From: Candidatus Onthocola stercoravium
GTDB taxonomy: Bacteria; Bacillota_I; Bacilli_A; RF39; UBA660
Direction: 5' to 3'
Assembly: GCA_018711775.1 (NCBI GenBank)
Contig: DVHV01000112.1
Coordinates: 1 to 9,935, forward strand
DNA: 9,935 nucleotides
Shown here: positions 5,834-9,935 of the stretch, in pieces
Numbering within the stretch: the stretch's first letter is position 1
How the letters are laid out: every line of letters begins with the position of its first letter
The notes under the pieces: generated by a model
Told to the model about the DNA's origin: nothing
What the model saw: only the letters and a program-made list of their open reading frames with translations
The model's database searches: none
Translations under genes and position numbers: made by a program

Positions 5834-6991
5834 ATGCGTAAGTTATTTTCAAAAATGGATATACCACTTTTCATATTAACTATTTTTTTTATTGTGGTAG
5901 GTTTAGTTATGATTTACAGCGCATCTAGTGTATCTAGTGTTGTTAGATATGGTTATGCGCCATACCATTTTTTTGTTAGACAAGCAATATTTGTAGGTGT
6001 GTCTTTAATTTTTGGCATAACTTTAATTATAAAATTACCAACTAGAACTTACCAGTTCTTAGCCTGGCCAGCATTAATTGCCATTATTTTGGCTTTAGCA
6101 TTTTTATTTATCAATGGAAAGATGACTAATAATGCTATAAGTTGGTATGATTTAGGTTTTTTTAGTTTACAACCTAGTGAATTTGCTAAATCAGTTTTGA
6201 TTGTATTTTCAGCAATATATTATAATAAACTTCATTATAAAAAAGTAAAAAACATTTATGCTTATTTAGTTCCATTAGCCTTCGGAGCAATTGTGGCGGG
6301 GCTTGTTGCTATGCAACCAGATTTGGGAAGTGCTGCTATAATTGCAGGTATAGTATTTTTAACATTTATTAGTGTCCCAATGGTTCAAAATAATATGATT
6401 AGGGTAATCAAAGTTTTAGCAGTAGGGTTAGTTATTGCTGTAATAGTTGTTTTATATTCTGGTACTGATTTACTTAATAGCATGCAAATGGATCGTCTTA
6501 CATTTCAAAATCCTTGTTCGAGATATACTGAAACAACAGGCTATCAAGTGTGTAATGGCTTTATTGCCATAAATAATGGTGGCTTGTTTGGAGTAGGTTT
6601 AGGTAATTCAACTCAAAAATATTTGTATTTACCGGAGAGTCATACTGACTTTATATTCCCAATTATTGTTGAAGAACTTGGGTTAATATTTGGTATATTT
6701 TTAATACTATGTTATGTTATTATGTTATTTAGAATTTTAAAAATTGCTAAGGAATCAGAAAATTTGCGTTGTTCAGTTTTAGCATATGGTACATTTTGGT
6801 TTTTGACACTCCATATCCTTATTAATTTATTAGGAATTTTGGCACTTATTCCTTTAACAGGAGTACCATTACCACTTCTTAGTTATGGAGGAAGTTTCAC
6901 AGTAAATGTTATAGTTATGCTCTTTATTGTTCAAAGAGTAAATATTGAAAATAAAATAAACAAGACTAAAAGAGAAATAAAAGCTCTTTAG
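5834..6991 (+). CDS. ftsW: FtsW/RodA/SpoVE family peptidoglycan glycosyltransferase (SEDS)
   Basis: A polytopic membrane enzyme of 385 residues that polymerises lipid II into glycan strands, working with a class B penicillin-binding protein at the septum or side wall. It has about ten hydrophobic spans. Conserved SEDS motifs are MIYSASS near the N-terminus, LQPSEFAK (112-119), MQPDLGSA, GVGLGNSTQKYLYLPESHTDFIF with presumed catalytic Asp272, and PLLSYGGSF (347-355) before the last span. The long extracytoplasmic loop contains Cys228 and Cys240 twelve residues apart, which could form a disulfide. FtsW is favoured over RodA by the GNSTQKYLYLPESHTDF and YGGSFTVNVI stretches, but the two are hard to separate without a tree. 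AGGAGA lies 7 nt before the ATG. The gene shows that this organism makes peptidoglycan. It is monocistronic here and not in a division/cell-wall cluster. Confidence 0.93.
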   Translation: MRKLFSKMDIPLFILTIFFIVVGLVMIYSASSVSSVVRYGYAPYHFFVRQAIFVGVSLIFGITLIIKLPTRTYQFLAWPALIAIILALAFLFINGKMTNNAISWYDLGFFSLQPSEFAKSVLIVFSAIYYNKLHYKKVKNIYAYLVPLAFGAIVAGLVAMQPDLGSAAIIAGIVFLTFISVPMVQNNMIRVIKVLAVGLVIAVIVVLYSGTDLLNSMQMDRLTFQNPCSRYTETTGYQVCNGFIAINNGGLFGVGLGNSTQKYLYLPESHTDFIFPIIVEELGLIFGIFLILCYVIMLFRILKIAKESENLRCSVLAYGTFWFLTLHILINLLGILALIPLTGVPLPLLSYGGSFTVNVIVMLFIVQRVNIENKINKTKREIKAL

Positions 6992-6994
6992 TTG

Positions 6995-7009
6995 TTGGTT
7001 GACAACCAA
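6995..7009. repeat. Inverted repeat over the -35 of the DUF4176 gene
   Basis: TTGGTT-GAC-AACCAA is a perfect 6-bp inverted repeat with a 3-bp centre, beginning 3 bp after the ftsW/rodA stop. It contains the TTGACA -35 box of the next gene. Without a T-tract it makes a poor terminator. It is better explained as a possible operator, or as a weak hairpin behind ftsW/rodA. Confidence 0.55.
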
Positions 7010-7027
7010 TTACTTATATATTAAAAT
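6999..7027 (+). promoter_or_regulatory. Promoter of the DUF4176 gene
   Basis: A perfect TTGACA (6999-7004), a 17-bp spacer and TAAAAT (7022-7027). This is the best vegetative-sigma promoter on the plus strand here. The start is predicted near 7034, giving a leader of about 29 nt with AGGGAG (7052-7057) before the ATG at 7063. Confidence 0.75.
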
Positions 7028-7062
7028 TGTTTTAGTAATAAAAAAATAAAGAGGGAGAGAAA

Positions 7063-7632
7063 ATGGAAGAAAAATATTTACCTATTGGTTCGATTGTTAA
7101 ATTAAAAAATAATGATAATGAAATTATGATTATTGGATATTATTCAGTGGAATATAATGATATGGTTGAAATATATGATTATTTAGGCTGCTTATATCCG
7201 GAAGGCTTACTTTTAAAGAATGATTTTATTTCTTTTAATCATGAAGATATCGTTAATTGCCTATTTAAGGGATTTGAAAATGAAAAATTTGTAGCTATGA
7301 AGAAAAAATTCTTAAATGATGGTATAGAAGAAATTTCAGAAGAAAATAGTTCTTCGGATATAGAAAAAAATAGCGACGATATTCTTGAAATTATTGAAGA
7401 TGTTCCAATAAATAGTAACTCAATATTTGATGATAAAGAACCTGAAAGTCTTGATGAAGATATGGTTGCTAAAACAAATGACCAAATAAATCAATTATTT
7501 GATAATACTAATTTGTTTTCTGAAGAAGAATCTATTGAACCATTACCAATGACTTCAGAAGAACCTAAAAAAGAAGAATTTACAATGCCACATTATCGAT
7601 TTGATGAAAATGGTATAATTATTAGTGAATAA
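7063..7632 (+). CDS. DUF4176 domain protein with acidic disordered tail
   Basis: A 189-residue protein with no signal peptide or membrane span. Residues about 5-80 match the DUF4176 pattern: LPIGSIVKLK (6-15), IMIIGYY, IYDYLGCLYPEG (37-48), FNHEDI (58-63) and GFENEK (70-75). DUF4176 proteins are known in Firmicutes, often near type VII secretion/LXG toxin loci, but no such genes are present here. Residues about 86-170 are low-complexity, very rich in Glu, Asp, Ser and Asn, and probably disordered. The last residues, PHYRFDENGIIISE (176-189), are ordered-looking and may be a short binding motif. The gene has its own strong promoter, a GAGGGAGAG ribosome site and its own terminator, so it is a single-gene unit. 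Function is not known; the domain call is from motif resemblance. Confidence 0.78.
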   Translation: MEEKYLPIGSIVKLKNNDNEIMIIGYYSVEYNDMVEIYDYLGCLYPEGLLLKNDFISFNHEDIVNCLFKGFENEKFVAMKKKFLNDGIEEISEENSSSDIEKNSDDILEIIEDVPINSNSIFDDKEPESLDEDMVAKTNDQINQLFDNTNLFSEEESIEPLPMTSEEPKKEEFTMPHYRFDENGIIISE

Positions 7633-7652
7633 CGTAAGTTATTCTTTTTTTT
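7627..7652 (+). terminator. Terminator of the DUF4176 gene
   Basis: GAATAAC (7627-7633), loop GTAA and GTTATTC (7638-7644), followed by eight T residues (7645-7652). The left arm includes the TAA stop codon, and the T-tract overlaps the first bases of a TTGACT that may act as the next -35 box. Confidence 0.88.
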
Positions 7653-7679
7653 GACTAAAAAAAATGCTATATTAATTAT
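7651..7679 (+). promoter_or_regulatory. Promoter of the SDR-PLP enzyme operon
   Basis: TTGACT (7651-7656) stands 17 bp before a poor AATTAT (7674-7679). A better -10 is the extended TGC-TATATT (7665-7673), which resembles the rnc promoter TGC-TATAAT but has no -35 at normal distance. The second choice would start transcription near 7680, at the GGTGAT ribosome site. The exact promoter is uncertain, but one must lie here because a terminator precedes it. Confidence 0.5.
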
Positions 7680-7689
7680 GGTGATTTTA

Positions 7690-8418
7690 ATGCGTAAGAC
7701 AGTTTTGATTACGGGGGGTTCTCGAGGACTTGGAGCATCTATTGGTAGAATATTTGCTCAAAATGGTTACAATATTATAATTAATTATAAATCTTCAGAT
7801 AATCTTGCTAAAAAATTAAAAGAAGAAATAGAAAGTAACTATCATATCCAAGTAATGCTAGTTAAAGCAGATATATCTAAAGAAAATGAAGTAACTCAAA
7901 TGTTTCAAACTATAATACAAAAATATCCTAAAATAGATGTATTAGTAAATAATGCTAGTATTGCATTAGATAATGATTTAGATAATAAAGATGCTTTAGA
8001 ATTTAAGCGAGTTTTAGATGTCAATTTATTAGGTACATATTTAGTTACTAAATATTCTCTAGACTTATTTGATACCGGGGCTATTATTAATGTTACTAGT
8101 ACAAATGGTATTGATACCGGATATATTGAATCAATTGATTATGATGCATCAAAAGCAGGAGTTATTGCTTTAACTCATGATTTTGCGCGAGCATTAGCAC
8201 CCAATATTCGTGTTAATGCAGTTGCTCCAGGCTGGATTAATACTGATATGACAAGTAATTTAAATCCAGAGTTTAAAAAAAATGAAATAGATAAAATACT
8301 TTTAAAAAGATTTGCTGATCCTGAAGAAGTGGCTAAAGTAGTTTTCTTTTTAGCAAGTAATGATGCTAGTTATATAAATGATACAATAATTAGAGTGGAT
8401 GGTGGTAAAAATGTTTGA
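7690..8418 (+). CDS. Short-chain dehydrogenase/reductase, FabG-like
   Basis: A 242-residue NAD(P)(H)-dependent oxidoreductase of the classical SDR type. It shows the cofactor glycine motif TGGSRGLG (8-15), Asp61 in the DIS stretch that contacts adenine, the NNAS motif (87-90), and the catalytic set Asn112, Ser137, Tyr151 and Lys155 in YDASK. The PGW-x-x-T-D-M segment and the C-terminal DGGK follow as in 3-oxoacyl-ACP reductase FabG, and the length is also that of FabG. No other fatty-acid genes are nearby, so the substrate is open. The ATG at 7690 is chosen because GGTGAT (7680-7685) precedes it by 4 nt and the first residues MRKTVLITGG fit the family; upstream in-frame codons lie in the promoter. 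The 3' end overlaps the next gene by 8 bp. Confidence 0.9.
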   Translation: MRKTVLITGGSRGLGASIGRIFAQNGYNIIINYKSSDNLAKKLKEEIESNYHIQVMLVKADISKENEVTQMFQTIIQKYPKIDVLVNNASIALDNDLDNKDALEFKRVLDVNLLGTYLVTKYSLDLFDTGAIINVTSTNGIDTGYIESIDYDASKAGVIALTHDFARALAPNIRVNAVAPGWINTDMTSNLNPEFKKNEIDKILLKRFADPEEVAKVVFFLASNDASYINDTIIRVDGGKNV

Positions 8419-9634
8419 TGAATTAATTAATAAGACGGAAGAAAAAGTCCAAAATATTTTTAAGAATATCGAAGATATTGCTTATTTTAATAGTAAAAAA
8501 GTACTTGATGCTTTTTGGAGTGAAAATATAAGTGAAATTCATTTTAATGGAACTACTGGTTATGGTTATGGAGATTTAGGTAGGGATGCTTTAGAAAGAG
8601 TATATGCTAGGATATTTAATTCAGAAGATGCTTTAGTTCGTAATCAATTTATATCTGGTACTCATGCATTAAGTACAGCATTTTTCGCTCTTCTTAGACC
8701 TGGAGATACACTTTTGTCAATAACAGGTAAGCCATATGATACTTTAGATTCTGTTATAGGTTTTAATGATAATGCTAGTAGTTTAAAAGCATTTGGTATA
8801 AAGTATGAACAAATAGATTTAATAGATAATGATTTTGATTATAAAAGTATTAAAGAAAGAGTTGCTAAAAATGATATTAAAGTAATTGAAATTCAAAGAT
8901 CTATTGGTTATTCACTTCGTAAGAGTATAAGTATTGATGCATTAGAAAAAGTAATAAAAACAATAAGAGAAGTAAACAAAGATGTAATTATTATGGTCGA
9001 TAATTGCTATTGTGAATTTGTTTCTAAAAAAGAACCAATAGAAGTTGGAGCAGATATCTGTGTTGGTTCTCTTATTAAAAATTTAGGGGGAGGAATTGCT
9101 TCGAATGGAGCTTATATAGTTGGTAGAAGAGATTTAATTCATCTATGTAGCGAAAGACTTAATGTCGCTGGAGAAGCCAAAGAAGTTGGTCCTAGTTTGG
9201 GGGCTACTAAAAGTTTTTTTCAAGGTCTTTATATGGCTCCATCAGTTGTTGCCAGTAGTTTAAAAACTGCAGTGCTTGCAGCATGTTTACTTGAAGAATT
9301 AGGTTATCAAGTAAGTCCTAAATGGAATGAAGAAAGGGCAGATATTGTTCAAACTATAACATTTAATGACCCTGATAAACTAATAAAATTTGTCCAAGGT
9401 ATCCAAAAAGGTAGTGCTATAGATGCTAATGCTTTAGCGCAAGCCTCTGATATGCCGGGATATGATGATAAAATAATTATGGCATCAGGTTCATTTACTC
9501 AAGGCTCATCCATTGAACTTTCTTGTGATGGTCCAATACGTCCACCATATGTCGCATATTTACAAGGAGGACTTACCTATGAATATGGTAAAATCGGAGT
9601 AATTAAAGCCATTGAGAATTTAGAAAAGGATTAA
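8411..9634 (+). CDS. PLP-dependent methionine gamma-lyase family protein (aluminium resistance protein, YnbB-like)
   Basis: A 407-residue fold-type I PLP enzyme resembling the Met_gamma_lyase family (PF06838), whose Bacillus member is YnbB and which is often labelled aluminium resistance protein. Recognisable parts are the N-terminal HFNGTTGYGYGDLGRDALERVYA, the cofactor-phosphate region FISGTHALSTAFFALLRPGD, VDNCYCEF (196-203, with Asp197 likely contacting the pyridine nitrogen), SLIKNLGGGIA with Lys223 as the likely PLP Schiff-base lysine, and the C-terminal DGPIRPPYVAYLQGGLTYEYGK. A carbon-sulfur lyase activity is suggested by the family name, but the true substrate of this subgroup is not settled. 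The preferred start is ATG 8411, behind GGTGGT; an in-frame ATG at 8399 lacks a ribosome site. It overlaps the SDR gene by ATGTTTGA, so the pair is translationally coupled. Confidence 0.92.
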   Translation: MFDELINKTEEKVQNIFKNIEDIAYFNSKKVLDAFWSENISEIHFNGTTGYGYGDLGRDALERVYARIFNSEDALVRNQFISGTHALSTAFFALLRPGDTLLSITGKPYDTLDSVIGFNDNASSLKAFGIKYEQIDLIDNDFDYKSIKERVAKNDIKVIEIQRSIGYSLRKSISIDALEKVIKTIREVNKDVIIMVDNCYCEFVSKKEPIEVGADICVGSLIKNLGGGIASNGAYIVGRRDLIHLCSERLNVAGEAKEVGPSLGATKSFFQGLYMAPSVVASSLKTAVLAACLLEELGYQVSPKWNEERADIVQTITFNDPDKLIKFVQGIQKGSAIDANALAQASDMPGYDDKIIMASGSFTQGSSIELSCDGPIRPPYVAYLQGGLTYEYGKIGVIKAIENLEKD

Positions 9635-9656
9635 TTGATTTTAATTCTTTTTATTT
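9624..9656 (+). terminator. Probable terminator after the PLP enzyme gene
   Basis: AAAAGGATTAA (9624-9634) pairs with TTAATTCTTTT (9641-9651) with one G-T wobble around a six-base loop, followed by TATTT. The stop codon lies in the left arm. The stem is AT-rich and the tail is short, so termination may be partial. Confidence 0.5.
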
Positions 9657-9689
9657 ACACATGATTAACTTATGAATAAAATGTATCTA

Positions 9690-9718
9690 TTGACTTTTAG
9701 ATAAAATTTGTCTAAACT
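9690..9718 (+). promoter_or_regulatory. Promoter with an operator-like palindrome in its spacer
   Basis: TTGACT (9690-9695), a 17-bp spacer and TAAACT (9713-9718). The palindrome TTTAGATAAA (9696-9705), A, TTTGTCTAAA (9707-9716) has one mismatch and fills the spacer and most of the -10. This is the classical position for a repressor. It would drive the gene at 9791 with a leader of about 66 nt. Confidence 0.55.
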
Positions 9719-9763
9719 TAATATAGTAGATGATAGTATTCGACAAGATATTTTTATTTTGTA

Positions 9764-9772
9764 TGTTATACT
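9764..9772 (+). promoter_or_regulatory. Possible second, extended -10 promoter
   Basis: TG-T-TATACT (hexamer 9767-9772) is a good extended -10 without a clear -35. It would start near 9779, at the GGGAG ribosome site (9778-9782), giving a short leader like other genes here. Confidence 0.4.
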
Positions 9773-9790
9773 ATTTTGGGAGTGTTGATT

Positions 9791-9935
9791 ATGTTAAGGT
9801 TTAAAAAAATGGACGATAAGAAAAAAAGAATGGTTATTATAGTAAGTGTACTTGTAGTATTTATAGGTATATCTTTTGCTTATGTAGTAGCCCAAATATC
9901 TGGTAGTGCTATAGGTAATGCTAATATAACAGCAG
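9791..9935 (+). CDS. N-terminus of an exported or membrane-anchored protein, cut by the window edge
   Basis: The first 48 codons are visible. A lysine/arginine-rich head (residues 4-13, FKKMDDKKKR) is followed by a hydrophobic stretch, MVIIVSVLVVFIGISFAY (14-31), and then VVAQISGSAIGNANITA. The layout resembles Bacilli surface proteins with a SipW-type (TasA/camelysin-like) signal peptide, in which a FAYF-like motif precedes the cleavage region, but the motif is imperfect (FAYVVA). The ATG has GGGAG 8 nt upstream. The mature domain lies outside the window, so no function can be given. It has its own control region with a palindromic promoter. Confidence 0.7.
   Translation, partial: MLRFKKMDDKKKRMVIIVSVLVVFIGISFAYVVAQISGSAIGNANITA

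Noticed and set aside
7651..7689. Extended start of the SDR gene at TTG 7651 or ATG 7678
   Set aside because: These codons are in the terminator T-tract and promoter; ATG 7690 has GGTGAT at good distance and matches the family start.
1..9935. Mycoplasma-type code (TGA = Trp)
   Set aside because: Several genes end at TGA at exactly the family length, and tryptophans are TGG.
1..9935. CRISPR array, insertion sequence, phage or toxin-antitoxin genes
   Set aside because: No regularly spaced repeats, transposase motifs, terminal repeats or paired small toxin-like genes were seen on either strand.

Overview
The window is AT-rich DNA from a low-GC Gram-positive bacterium. TGA is used as a stop (rnc, yidD, the lipoprotein gene and the SDR gene all end in TGA) and tryptophan is TGG, so the code is standard and not the Mycoplasma code. 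A Bacillus-like rnc-smc pair, a type 2 peptide deformylase, a SEDS (FtsW/RodA) protein, a YjcZ-like Gly/Tyr peptide and a DUF4176 protein point to Bacilli. The short SMC and very compact intergenic regions suggest a reduced-genome, wall-bearing relative of the Mollicutes, such as an uncultured RF39 or Erysipelotrichia-type gut bacterium. The placement is inferred from gene content and style, not from a phylogeny.

Positions 1-1227 read leftward: yidD, then a ZnuA-like lipoprotein gene overlapping it by 4 bp, then the 5' half of a tRNA-Ser(GCU) cut by the window edge. The tRNA has its own consensus promoter, whose -35 box overlaps the lipoprotein stop codon. Back-to-back promoters near 1190-1249 separate this block from rnc-smc (1273-4857, rightward), which ends at a bidirectional terminator shared with the convergent def gene (4889-5440, leftward). 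A second leftward gene (5514-5705) encodes a small Gly/Tyr-rich membrane peptide. From 5834 everything reads rightward: ftsW/rodA, a DUF4176 protein with a long acidic tail, an SDR oxidoreductase overlapping a PLP-dependent methionine-gamma-lyase-family gene, and the start of an exported or membrane-anchored protein cut by the right edge.

Most genes are housekeeping: RNA processing (rnc), chromosome condensation (smc), N-terminal formyl removal (def), membrane insertion (yidD), wall synthesis (ftsW/rodA) and serine decoding. The less ordinary content is: a metal-transporter-type lipoprotein with no histidine at all, so none of the family's His ligands; an orphan DUF4176 protein; a YjcZ-like peptide with an AT palindrome in its leader; and a promoter near 9690-9718 whose spacer is filled by an operator-like palindrome. 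Regulatory DNA is tightly packed: terminator T-tracts run into the next -35 box, several 5' leaders look only 0-20 nt long, and most predicted -10 boxes are TAAAAT. I see no CRISPR array, insertion sequence, phage gene or convincing new multi-gene system.
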